Positions 43,509 through 52,662 are shown, counted from the stretch's first letter. The stretch is DNA of 64,000 nucleotides from Deltaproteobacteria bacterium ADurb.Bin207 (GCA_002070115.1 MWCO01000027.1:1-64000), one strand, 5' to 3'. Numbers and translations are program-made. The notes: generated by a model from the letters alone, not told the origin.

Positions 43509-45618
43509 ATGCATCGGCTCCTGCTTCCGTTGAGTTTCATGGTGTGTTTCGTGAGTTGCGGTGGGGGCGAGGAAGTCGCTCACGCGCCCGGCCCCGGATT
43601 CGATGGGGGGCAAGGGGCCGATGACGCGGCGCAAGGCGATAGCGCGACGGGAACCGATTCAGCCCCCTGGGAAAGTGGGCAAAGCGATGGTCCCCAGCAA
43701 GGGCTAGAGGCATCGCCCGATGCTCTCGACGCCCCGTTTGACGCTCCCGAGGAGGCGGCACCGGTCGATTGCCAGACCTATCGAACCCGCCATGACCTTT
43801 CTTCCCCTCCCGAATCGGCTAGCTGGCGGTGGGGGGGGCGGCTCCGACTATCCGGACCGGCTCGCGCCCAATCCGTCGTGTACCGTCGAGGTCTCCACGC
43901 TGCAAGAGCTGTCGAATGCCTTGGAAAACGCCGTAGCGGGTACGATCGTCTATGTGAGAAACGAGGCACGGATTGATCTGACGGGTCAGAGCCTTTGTAT
44001 TCCTGGGGGGGTTTGGTTAGCCAGTGGGCGCGGGGAGTCAGGCAGTGCCGGCGGTATGCTGTATTCCACGGCGATGACGAATACGGCGGTTCTCAAGGTA
44101 TGTGGCGACGACGTACGCATCACGGGGCTTCGGATCGTGGGGCCCGACCCGACCACCTGTCCACCGCAATATCCCAATCAATGTGAAAAGACGGGGCCCA
44201 ATTGTGCCTATTGCACGCCCCCCAGTCTCGGGATTCGAAATGACAAGTATGTGCGTTGCGAGATCGACAATAATGAATTGACAGCCTGGAGTTATGCGGC
44301 GATTAATTTGGGTTCCGGGGCTGACCACCGGGTTCATCACAACGATATTCATCATACGCAGCGCCGGGGCCTGGGCTATGGTGTCGTGTTGAATGCCACC
44401 GCGGGCGATGCGGTCGATGTGCTGGTGGAATGGAATCGCTTCGATTATAACCGTCATGCCATTGCGGGAAGCGGGGCATCAGGGCAGGATTATACGTCCC
44501 GCCACAATCTCGTTTTGCCTCACTCCATCGGCCATGTATTCGATATGCATGGGGAAAACGAACGCGTGGGAAACGGCGATCCCGGCGCGGGGGGCAAGAT
44601 GCTGATTCACGAGAATATCGTGTTGGTGGCGGACCAATATAGTCTCGCGGTTCGCGGTAGACCTGCGCAGGGGGCGTGGTTTTATGAAAATTGCCTGGCA
44701 CGGGCCACGCCTGGGGAAGCCGCGCGACAACTCTATTTTTTCGGCAACTTCCATGTGGATGAAAGCCCGTCGGGGGCCGCGCCCAACCGCTACGGCCAAT
44801 CGGCATCGAGTTGTGCGCATCTTCGTTGGTGCTTTGCTCCCGGGGGAAGCGCTCCTTTTGCGTACTTGAGCCGGGCTTCCGACCCGATGGAAGAGCTGGC
44901 CCTCGGGGACTTCGACGGCGATGGGAAAACCGATGTGTTTCGCAGCAAAAACGGGCGCTGGGAATGGTCCAGGGGAGGCGTGGAACTCTGGGCTACCCTC
45001 GCCACCTCGACCATCACGCTTTCCTCCCTGCGATTCGGCGACTTCGACGGCGATGGGAAAACGGACGTATTTCACGCCACCGGCAGCGAATGGCATGTAT
45101 CGTATGGGGGGTCGAGCGCCTGGCAAACGCTTCGCACGGCGTCGGAGTCGACCAGCCAACTAGCGTTCGGGGATTTCGACGGCGATGGGAAAACCGATGT
45201 ATTTACCGCCTCTGGCGGGCAATGGAAGGTTTGTTTCGGGGGAAAAGGCACATGGCAATCGCTCGCCTCCTCCGGCGTGGCGCTGGGCTCCTTGGGGTTC
45301 GGGGACTTCGACGGTGATGGGAAAACCGATGTATTTCATGGGGATGGCAGCGCATGGCGCGTATCGTGGGCGGGGACCTCGTCGTGGGAAAAACTCACCG
45401 ATTCTTCCTATGGAATAGACTCCTTATTATTGGCCGATATCGATGGCGACGGGATAACCGATATCCTTCGTAGCGACGGCTCGACCTGGTGGGTTTCGCG
45501 GAGCGCCACACAAACCTGGGAACGTTTACGCATCAGTTCCTTGGACGTACGCAAGCTTCGGGTAGGGGACTTCGATGGGGATGGCTTGCCCGATGTGTTT
45601 CAAGCACAATGCCTGTGA
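43509..45618 (+). CDS. Pectate-lyase-like beta-helix lipoprotein with FG-GAP repeats (frameshifted)
   Basis: Signal MHRLLLPLSFMVCFVSC then an Asp/Ala/Gly linker in one frame (43509 to about 43830). From a run of eight Gs at 43831-43838 the protein continues in the frame one base later, as DYPDRLAPNPSCTVEVS. A G7 tract would join them. The main part is a right-handed beta-helix of pectate-lyase style (LENAVAGTIVYVRNEARIDL, RIVGPDP, RVHHNDIHH, VEWNRFDYNRHAIAG). The C-terminal third has six 44-residue FG-GAP/VCBS-like repeats with DFDGDGKTDVF (calcium-loop-like). Probably a secreted polysaccharide-acting or binding protein, if the frameshift is programmed, an assembly error, or phase-variable. 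Confidence 0.8.
43831..43838. repeat. G8 homopolymer at reading-frame break
   Basis: Eight consecutive Gs between GGT and CGG, exactly where the lipoprotein reading frame changes. Seven Gs would restore one continuous frame. Confidence 0.7.
44890..45615 (+). repeat. Six in-frame repeats with exact 132-bp period
   Basis: The GACTTCGACGGCGATGGG-type core starts at 44908, 45040, 45172, 45304, 45436 (GATATCGATGGC) and 45568: exact spacing of 132 bases (44 codons). The first four copies are nearly identical at DNA level over GGCGATGGGAAAAC.GA, so recombination or gene conversion is likely; the last two have drifted. Confidence 0.85.
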
Positions 45619-45660
45619 GGGACGGGTGCAGCCGGAAAGCTCGCCGCATGGCATAGACAA

Positions 45661-45687
45661 ATTTCAATTGAAAATCAATCGGTTATC
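45661..45687 (-). repeat. AT-rich motif copy 9, with TTTCAATTGAAA palindrome
   Basis: On the minus strand GATAACCGATTGATTTTCA, resembling the copy at 8131-8155. It contains the perfect 12-bp palindrome TTTCAATTGAAA (45662-45673), between two tandem lipoprotein genes and about 190 bases upstream of the next start. Confidence 0.4.
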
Positions 45688-45863
45688 CTTGTTATCGGCA
45701 ATGGCGACAAGGGGGGGGAAAGATGCGGCCAAGTAGGAAGCCATGGCGTCAGCAGGCGCGTCTGGAGTGAGACGTTGGGGGGAGCGCCGGGGCCCGGTGA
45801 ATTGCCCGGAATATGCGTTTTATGCGGGGTTGCGACGCCACACGGGGCATGATAGGGTGGGAT

Positions 45864-47231
45864 ATGGGAATTATCGGTAATCATCGACCTATCCTCGTGG
45901 TAGCGAGGCCAGGGGTGATGGGCGCTCTCCTCGGATTAGCTGTCATGGGCTGTTCCCAGGAGTCGGAGGATACATCCTCTAGCAAAAAGCAAGGGGATGC
46001 GTCGAGCGGGGTGGAGGATTCCCAGGGGTCGCAGGGCGATGGGTCCGTTTCTGACGGCAATCCCACCGATTCGGGGATGGATACCGAGGGGGACATCCTT
46101 GTAGATACCAGCATAGACCTGCCGGACGATACCGCGTTCGACCAATCGATCGATGGGGTCACGGATGTCCTCGATGCCGAAGAAACTGGGGAAAGCAGTT
46201 CTTGCAAGAGCCATCCTCCGGAAGTGCTGCCTTATGATCCAAAGCATTTTTCTCTCAACCAGCCGCTGGGAAGTGCGGTTACGCTGGATCCAAGGAGCGA
46301 CGCCGTGGTGGAGCGTCTTGCTTTGAATACGACGTTGCGAGCGGTGGGGTTGGGAACCCATGGGGAATCGCCATCGGTCTATGAGGTAAGCGATTCGGAT
46401 CCGTTGTATACGGTCCATGTATCATCGGTTCCCACACCGGAGCTGTTCCGGGTGCCGGCGGGTGCCGTGCAGGGGGGAGGGTCGGATTCTCCCTCGGAGC
46501 TATTGGATAGGAACCACCCCGCGTATGGTCCTTTCGTGGAACTGCGGCTTTGGCAAGCGGTATTCGACCATACGAAGCAGACCATCACGGCGAGCGGAGG
46601 TGGATTATTCCATTATAATTCCGATGGAAAGCTATTGAATCCCGACGGTTCCCCCAGTGTAGGAACCCCGTTCAAAGGTTGGGGAACGGGTTCAGGACTC
46701 AGTTATTTGGCGGGCCTCATTCGTCCCGAAGAGGTCATCGCCGGTGAAATCTGCCATGCTCTTCGGTTTTCCTATTCGAATTGCCACTTTACGGATACGT
46801 TTCGTCCGCCGGCCACCAAAACCGACCAGCCCAAGGGTTGCCCTCTTTCCCTAGCAGAAAGAGGGGATCCTGCTTCCTGGATGGAAATGGGGATGCGGTT
46901 GCAACTCGATCCTGCCGTGGACTGTGAAACTCGCACGGTTCCTAAAAGAAATGCCTCGCACGACGTGACGGAAGAAACGCGGATGCTGAGAATGATTTGT
47001 CGTGCCTTGCAGCGTTACGGGATGGTGGCGTTGGATGGCACGGTCCCGGGCGGTCTTTTGATTTATGCGGAAGATACGAGTACGGCCGCGTGGGATACGA
47101 TCTTGGGTCCCCCGGATGTTCACGCGCGTTATAGTTTCATGCTCCGCGACCAGCATTCCGCGACCGACGGTTTCCAACGAGATGAACACAGTGGAATACC
47201 GTGGCATCGTCTGCGAGTGGTCGTCCCGTAA
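45864..47231 (+). CDS. Lipoprotein of unknown function, 455 aa
   Basis: Start MGIIGNHRP with AGGGTGGG upstream. Signal helix VMGALLGLAVMGC, lipobox Cys near residue 29. A long Asp/Ser/Gly acidic linker reaches about residue 110. The globular part begins LPYDPKHFSLNQPLGSAVTL and includes PAYGPFVELRLWQAVFDHTK, YLAGLIRPEEVIAGEICHAL, RGDPASWMEMGMRLQLD, RMLRMICRALQRYGMVALDG and GLLIYAEDTSTAAWDTILG. I have seen such blocks in secreted myxobacterial proteins but know no function. Its place between beta-helix and PNGase F-like genes suggests a role in glycan handling. Inference only. Confidence 0.78.
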   Translation: MGIIGNHRPILVVARPGVMGALLGLAVMGCSQESEDTSSSKKQGDASSGVEDSQGSQGDGSVSDGNPTDSGMDTEGDILVDTSIDLPDDTAFDQSIDGVTDVLDAEETGESSSCKSHPPEVLPYDPKHFSLNQPLGSAVTLDPRSDAVVERLALNTTLRAVGLGTHGESPSVYEVSDSDPLYTVHVSSVPTPELFRVPAGAVQGGGSDSPSELLDRNHPAYGPFVELRLWQAVFDHTKQTITASGGGLFHYNSDGKLLNPDGSPSVGTPFKGWGTGSGLSYLAGLIRPEEVIAGEICHALRFSYSNCHFTDTFRPPATKTDQPKGCPLSLAERGDPASWMEMGMRLQLDPAVDCETRTVPKRNASHDVTEETRMLRMICRALQRYGMVALDGTVPGGLLIYAEDTSTAAWDTILGPPDVHARYSFMLRDQHSATDGFQRDEHSGIPWHRLRVVVP

Positions 47232-47313
47232 AGGCCATATTGGACCTTCTCATTGCCCATATCATGCGGATAAACGTGCGTTTGCAAGCTATGCACGATC
47301 GCCAATTCCGCCA

Positions 47314-48624
47314 TCAAGGATACAGCAACAACTGCGTCGTAAGACGATGATGGGGCGGGGTATGTGAGCCACCATTGAAGTCACAATTTCCGGCGCTGTT
47401 GTCGAAGGCGCAGCCCACGCACTTATTGTTCGCATCCCCCGCGTCGGGACGACAGGTATTTTCATATTCGCCGTGAATGGGGCTCATGGAATCGTAGGTT
47501 ATCGTCGCTTCTTGTCCTGGCTGAACCGCTCCGGTGATATCGATGATGGTGGGCATGGTATACGCGCCGGGGCACCAGCCGGCCCGAGAGAACTTCCATG
47601 TACCCGCCTGTTTGGGTCCAATCGGATTCTTGGAGCAATCGTCGCGCCACGGATCAAAGGAAAACGCGGTACCATTCACCGTGAATTCATGCTCGAGTCT
47701 GCAGAATTCAGCGCAATTGAAGCGGTTTCCCTGCCCATGCCCCGTCGCCACGACACGCAATTCCGCCCGTTTCGTGCCCGCGGGAATCAAGACAGTCCGC
47801 GTTCCCGCCTGCTCAGCGACCGGACGTTGCGGGTCACCAACGTCGATGGTTTCGAACGGCCATAACGATACGACAGAACTCGGAACGGTCGTCGATGACG
47901 GTGTGCCAGGGTGGAATACGAACTGGACGGTGGTCCTCCACCCATGCCCATGGATGGGTTCGTTGGGCCCTACCCAGGTATCGATGAACGAGCGGAGGGT
48001 TTTGGTGCCCGTAAGGCGTGGTGCGAGCCGCGTCACATCCGTGCGGATGCATAAGCCGATGTTGAATGGCGTGATGTACCGCTCCAATTCGAGAACCTCT
48101 TCGTTCGCGGTACCGGCATTGTCCACGAGCATGAGATTCGCAAACCGGTCCCAATTGTCACAATCGCCATCCTCTGGACAGGTCAATTCCACGATCAAAT
48201 CGATCCGCTCCCAGGCGCCTTGTGGGAAATTCACCACGGCATCGATGGTCCGCTTGTCCTGAGGGTTGAAGTATTGGTTTTCATGATCGAAAGCGGTGAC
48301 GAGCGTGGCCGTCGCGGGCTTGTCGTGGGGCGTGCATCCAAACCAGGGGGGGCCCGGCCAGGTAGGCTCCTCGCCCGCATCCGCGTCGTCTTTCGCTTCT
48401 TGCCCCCCATCCACGATGGGTTCGTCCGACACATCGGCTTCGGTATTCGAATCATTCGTGACGGATGTATCGCCGTGGCCATCATCGCTGGCGTTGGGCT
48501 CCTCGACGGCATCGAGCGCGGCGTCTGAGCCTGCCTCCTTACCCACGGAGGAAGGGGCAGATTCCGACGAACAGCCAAAAACGAGCGAAAGCAAGGCGAT
48601 GGTCGCAAAGGGGCGGTATGCCAT
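47314..48624 (-). CDS. PNGase F-like peptide-N-glycosidase lipoprotein
   Basis: 436 aa. Lipobox LSLVFGC, Cys near residue 18, then an acidic linker to about residue 90. The rest follows PNGase F: CDNWDRFANLMLV (cf. CDEWDRYANVYV), ERYITPFNIG (GRFITPYWVG), NCAEFCRLEHEFTVN (GCAEWCFRTHTIAIN), KNPIGPKQAGTWKFSRAGWC (ANPINNQSPGNWAPDRAGWC). The catalytic Asp (residue 159) and Glu (306) equivalents of PNGase F D60 and E206 are kept; E118 is replaced by Asp (215). Would release N-glycans from glycoproteins at the cell surface. Opposite strand to its neighbours. Confidence 0.88.
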   Translation of the reverse strand: MAYRPFATIALLSLVFGCSSESAPSSVGKEAGSDAALDAVEEPNASDDGHGDTSVTNDSNTEADVSDEPIVDGGQEAKDDADAGEEPTWPGPPWFGCTPHDKPATATLVTAFDHENQYFNPQDKRTIDAVVNFPQGAWERIDLIVELTCPEDGDCDNWDRFANLMLVDNAGTANEEVLELERYITPFNIGLCIRTDVTRLAPRLTGTKTLRSFIDTWVGPNEPIHGHGWRTTVQFVFHPGTPSSTTVPSSVVSLWPFETIDVGDPQRPVAEQAGTRTVLIPAGTKRAELRVVATGHGQGNRFNCAEFCRLEHEFTVNGTAFSFDPWRDDCSKNPIGPKQAGTWKFSRAGWCPGAYTMPTIIDITGAVQPGQEATITYDSMSPIHGEYENTCRPDAGDANNKCVGCAFDNSAGNCDFNGGSHTPPHHRLTTQLLLYP

Positions 48625-48798
48625 GGTCATGGATTCCAACAACAACCGTGCCGTATGACAAGACCATACGCAAGCCTCGAGCCGTGGGCGCAAAGGCATT
48701 GTGTCATGGTGCCCCCCACGAAGATGCGGCGGCAAGGGCTTGGGCGGCGAGTCGAACGTTGACCCCTTTGGCAGCTTGCGGTACCCGCAAGGCATACC

Positions 48799-50754
48799 AT
48801 GGGCGACGATGTCTTCGGATTGGTCGGTCGAACCGTAGATGGCAAGGTGCGGGTGGACGACTGTATCGGTGAGGGCGGATTTGCCGTGGTGTATCGAGGC
48901 TTTCATCTTGCGTTCGAGCAGCCGGTAGCCCTCAAGTGCCTCAAGGTTCCATCCCATTTCGACAGCGAGGCGCAGGCGTCTTTTCTCACGCGTTTTCGTG
49001 AGGAAGGAAAAATGCTGTTTCGCTTGTCTCAGCATGCCGCGGTCGTACGCGTATTCGATATTGGCGAAGTGGAGACTTCACGCGGCGAGCAGGTTCCGTA
49101 CCTCGTTCTGGAGTGGCTCGATGGCGAAGAACTCAGTGACCTGTTGAGCCGTCGCAATGCCCAAGGACTCGCGCCTCCTTCGGAGAAAGAAGCCTTGACG
49201 TTGCTTCGTCCGGCGGTGGATGCCATTGCGCTGGCGCATCGTCTCGGCATCGCCCATCGGGATCTGAAGCCATCGAATCTCATCTTGGCGAATACCGTGC
49301 AAGGAAGCGTACTGAAGGTATTGGATTTTGGAATTGCGAAGGTGATGCAAGAAGGAGAGACCTCGGCACTTCGAGCCACGAAGACATCGAGTGGATTTCA
49401 TGCATTTTCACCGCAATACGGTGCGCCCGAGCAGTTTTTGAGTTCGCGTTTTGGGGCGACCGGGCCATGGACGGACGTGCATGCGTTAGGGTTGATATTG
49501 ACGGAGATCGTGGTGGGAAAACCAGCCATGGTGGGCGAAGAGCACGGGGACTTCCATGAGCTTGCGGTTCGAGCCCTGCGCCCCACGCCACGCACGTTAG
49601 GAGCCCAGGTATCTGATCCTTTCGAAGCATTGTGCCGTCGATGTCTCGCAAGCGATCCGGCGGACCGATTTCCCGACGCGGACGCTCTATTAGCAGCCAT
49701 GGACGCTATCGAGTTGGGGGTTCGTGATTGGACGGTATCGACGCCGGTGACGCCAGAGCACGCCTCTGAAACGTTCCCGAGCCCGCTGGAGATTTCCGAT
49801 GCGGCGCTTACGATCGAATCGACGAACCATCTTCCTTTCGCGGAGACAGAAGCGTCCGACGCGAAGACAACGCCGGAGGGACGTCGGTCTCGTCGGTTGA
49901 TCCTTGGCGCTGGTTTGGCGATATTGTTTGCGGTCGCGGGTCTCGTGGGCTGGTTGGTTCCCTCCCGTTCCCAGAACCAAGCGCCAACGGAAGAGCCGTG
50001 CATTGCCGTGGCAGGGGGCACATTTCGCATGGGTGCGGAGGGCGCAGCCCCGGACCAGCGTCCCGCGCACGATGTCACCGTGTCGGACTTCGCGCTCGAT
50101 AAAACCCAGGTCACGGTGCAAGCGTATCGATTATGTGTGGAAGCCGGAGCGTGCGTTGCCGTCGATACATCTCATCTCGTATCCAACGCGGAGGAACAAG
50201 CAAAGTGGAACACGTTCTGCAACTGGGGCAAACCAGGGCGTGATCAACATCCGATGAATTGTGTCGATTGGCATCAAGCCCAAGCGTATTGCGCGTGGGT
50301 CCACAAGCGTTTGCCATCGGAGCAGGAATGGGAATATGCGACCAAGGGGGGGGAGGAGCAACGCATGCACGCATGGGGAGATGATAAACCCGATGCGGAT
50401 AGGCTCAATGCATGTGACTTGGACTGTGGACAGCAGGCCGCAAGCGTTGGATGGAAGTGGAAACCGATATATGAGCGAAGCGATGGCTGGCCGGGAACTT
50501 CACCTGTTGGGTCGTTTCCCAACGGCCAAGGGCGTTGGGGTCATCTGGATTTGGCGGGCAATGTATGGGAATGGACGTCCTCTCCATTTTGTCCGTATGG
50601 GGATAGAAGGAACGAAGCCTGTTCGAAAACCAACATGGTGGCGCGCGGGGGGGGATGGGCCAGTCGATACCCAGGAATCTTTCGAGGAAGCTTCCGTTCC
50701 AAATACCCACGGGAGTATCGAGCAGCCGACGTTGGTTTTCGGTGCGCTCGATAG
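48799..50754 (+). CDS. Ser/Thr kinase fused via TM helix to FGE-sulfatase domain
   Basis: 651 aa. Kinase domain residues about 15-295: IGEGGFAVVYRGFHL, VALKCLKVP, AHRDLKPSNLIL, LDFGIAKV, YGAPEQFL; kinase core complete. Then Ser/Thr/Pro linker, TM helix LILGAGLAILFAVAGLVGWL (about 370-390) and an extracytoplasmic FGE-sulfatase domain (CIAVAGGTFRMGAEG, YCAWVHKRLPSEQEWEYATK, WGHLDLAGNVWEWTS, ARGGGWASRY, ADVGFRCAR). Sensor-type architecture of myxobacterial Pkn1-like kinases: the outer domain could sense a ligand. Divergent from the PNGase F-like gene. Confidence 0.93.
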   Translation: MGDDVFGLVGRTVDGKVRVDDCIGEGGFAVVYRGFHLAFEQPVALKCLKVPSHFDSEAQASFLTRFREEGKMLFRLSQHAAVVRVFDIGEVETSRGEQVPYLVLEWLDGEELSDLLSRRNAQGLAPPSEKEALTLLRPAVDAIALAHRLGIAHRDLKPSNLILANTVQGSVLKVLDFGIAKVMQEGETSALRATKTSSGFHAFSPQYGAPEQFLSSRFGATGPWTDVHALGLILTEIVVGKPAMVGEEHGDFHELAVRALRPTPRTLGAQVSDPFEALCRRCLASDPADRFPDADALLAAMDAIELGVRDWTVSTPVTPEHASETFPSPLEISDAALTIESTNHLPFAETEASDAKTTPEGRRSRRLILGAGLAILFAVAGLVGWLVPSRSQNQAPTEEPCIAVAGGTFRMGAEGAAPDQRPAHDVTVSDFALDKTQVTVQAYRLCVEAGACVAVDTSHLVSNAEEQAKWNTFCNWGKPGRDQHPMNCVDWHQAQAYCAWVHKRLPSEQEWEYATKGGEEQRMHAWGDDKPDADRLNACDLDCGQQAASVGWKWKPIYERSDGWPGTSPVGSFPNGQGRWGHLDLAGNVWEWTSSPFCPYGDRRNEACSKTNMVARGGGWASRYPGIFRGSFRSKYPREYRAADVGFRCAR

Positions 50755-51303
50755 ATATCGCTCAGGTTGACCGGATCGGGATGCACAAAAAGCAACCGCG
50801 CAAAGGAAAGGGGGGGAGGTATCCTTCGCGCGGTCTAAGCGTGGGAGGATGAGGGGGGTACCCTCTCACGCCTTCCCAGGAAACCAGCATAGGACATGCC
50901 AAATCAATTACTTGAAAACTCCAGGGCTTGTTGGTCGATGGGTGCGAAGGGGCTTGCGACCATGCAATTTCACCCTTTCTCAACGGCAACAGCGACTGTA
51001 CGGAAATGTAGTTCACGGATCAAACGCTCCCTCAGTACCAGCAAAGTGAAGAAGTCCGTTTGGACGCGACGAAAAATGTGCGTTCCCTGTCGATGAACAG
51101 GTGCGCTTGGCCGTCAAGGAATGCACACTTCACTCTGTCATGCTCTGTCCCAAGCCATTGCCCTTACCACGATGAAGATTCGCCACCACCCTTCGGATTG
51201 GTACAGATCCTGCGCTTGGGTACGGAAAGTCTCCAAGGTCGGCTGCCCCGCCGACAAGCACCCGATGCAATCCCCCACGCATGGGGTGCAGAAAGGGAAA
51301 TCG
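50755..51303. other. 549-base region without a supported gene
   Basis: Lies between the kinase-FGE and protease genes. Reading frames that open here (for example from 50896 and 51060) have no RBS or recognisable family. A pair of similar stretches, EVRLDATKNV and DEQVRLAVKE in different frames, hints at a decayed gene but is not convincing. Confidence 0.3.
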
Positions 51304-52662
51304 ATGCGCTCAGCCCAGTTATTATCCCTGCTATCACTCACCTTATTGCCCGTCGCCTGCGGTGCGGAAGACCCCCTCCCCCCTCCCGAATCCACAGGTC
51401 AACACACCGAACCCATCATTGGCGGCACGCTCGACTCCGACAGTTCCCATGATGGCGTCGTCATGCTCTACACCCAAGACGGTGCGCTTTGCACCGGTTC
51501 GGTCATTTCTCAACCCGGCCAAAAAGGCGTCGTCCTAACCGCAAGACACTGCGTTTCCAACGTCGTTTCCGAGTATGTGACCTGCAAAAACGATGTGTCT
51601 GGAGACCTATACCCCGGTTCCATCTACGTGCTGAAAGGAACGAGTCCGAACGAAAACAGCATCATCGGCCGGGGAGAAAAGCTATTTCATACCGGCGGCA
51701 CGTCGTTGTGCGACAACGACATCGCCGTGATGGTCCTTCAAGATTCCCTCAGCGGAGTGCAGCCCCTGCGAGTTCGAAAGGACAAACAAACTTTCATCGG
51801 AGAGACGTTTACTGCCATTGGTTATGGGTTGACCAACCCCAATAGCCAGTATTCCGCGGGCAAACGATACCTGCGCAGCAATGTCCAGGTCACCGACTTC
51901 GGACCCAAATATTACGGCCTGTACGAAAAAGAGTTCCTTGGGACCGTGTCGATTTGCCAAGGGGACTCGGGTGGCCCAGCCGTGTCGAGTGATTACGCCG
52001 TCATGGGCGTAACCTCCCGTGGTGGGGACTGCAATGGCAATACCAACATCTGGACCCGCCCGGAAAAGTTTATCGATGTCATCGACCAAGCGGTGACCTA
52101 CGCCGGATCGACTTATCAAGACGACGATGGCAATTTGCACAATGGTTCGGGTGGCGGCAGCGGGGGAAGTGGCGGTAGCGGCGGAAGTGGCGGTAGCGGC
52201 GGAAGTGGCGGCAGCGGGGGAACTGGGGGCAACGGCGGAACTGGGGGCAGCAGCGGAGTTGGCGGAAGTGGCGGTGATCCGGTCGGTGGGAACGGAGGTT
52301 CGGAACCCGTGGGCGGCTCCGCCGGGGCGGCAGGCGGACCCACGGAACCCATCGAAAACTGCGGAGATTTCGGCCCATGCCCAGAAGGCACGACCTGTGT
52401 CATGGACCCCACCTCGCATCAGTATGCTTGTGGAACCACGTGCAACGAACAGCTTCCTTGCGCCGTCGGCGTCTGCGACCCATCCCTCGGCGTATGCGTC
52501 CGTCCTCCTTCCAAACGTTCGAATGAAGACTCCGCTGACTCCGATGGCTCTTGTTCCATCGGTTCCTCCCCTTCGCAACACCCACGCTGGTGGACCTTCG
52601 CACTTACGGCCATCGGCGCAGTGATGTGGCGTCGTCGCACGCGCGTTCGCCCAGGAACGTAG
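51304..52662 (+). CDS. Trypsin-like serine protease with MYXO-CTERM-like tail
   Basis: 452 aa from MRSAQLLSLLSLTLLPVAC with AAAGGG upstream. Chymotrypsin-fold: PIIGGTLDSDSSHDG, catalytic His in VVLTARHCVS, Asp in CDNDIAVMVL, Ser in CQGDSGGPAVS. A long GGSGGSGG linker follows, then CPEGTTCVMDPTSHQYACG and a C-terminal Cys (DGSCSIGS), a hydrophobic helix WWTFALTAIGAVMW and RRRTRVRP, the layout of the MYXO-CTERM sorting tail. The N-terminal Cys may be a weak lipobox (LPVAC). Surface protease, probably for prey or peptide digestion. Confidence 0.9.
   Translation: MRSAQLLSLLSLTLLPVACGAEDPLPPPESTGQHTEPIIGGTLDSDSSHDGVVMLYTQDGALCTGSVISQPGQKGVVLTARHCVSNVVSEYVTCKNDVSGDLYPGSIYVLKGTSPNENSIIGRGEKLFHTGGTSLCDNDIAVMVLQDSLSGVQPLRVRKDKQTFIGETFTAIGYGLTNPNSQYSAGKRYLRSNVQVTDFGPKYYGLYEKEFLGTVSICQGDSGGPAVSSDYAVMGVTSRGGDCNGNTNIWTRPEKFIDVIDQAVTYAGSTYQDDDGNLHNGSGGGSGGSGGSGGSGGSGGSGGSGGTGGNGGTGGSSGVGGSGGDPVGGNGGSEPVGGSAGAAGGPTEPIENCGDFGPCPEGTTCVMDPTSHQYACGTTCNEQLPCAVGVCDPSLGVCVRPPSKRSNEDSADSDGSCSIGSSPSQHPRWWTFALTAIGAVMWRRRTRVRPGT
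52147..52277 (+). repeat. Gly/Ser coding tandem repeat
   Basis: GGCGGAAGTGGCGGTAGC-type units (18 bp, and 9-bp halves) repeated, degenerating to GGAACTGGGGGCAACGGC at the right. Encodes the GGSGGSGG linker of the protease. Such arrays expand and contract easily. Confidence 0.75.

Noticed and set aside
50896-51452. Small ORFs between kinase-FGE and protease genes
   Set aside because: No RBS, no domain. The reading frames that look alike (EVRLDATKNV, DEQVRLAVKE) are in different frames and could be chance.
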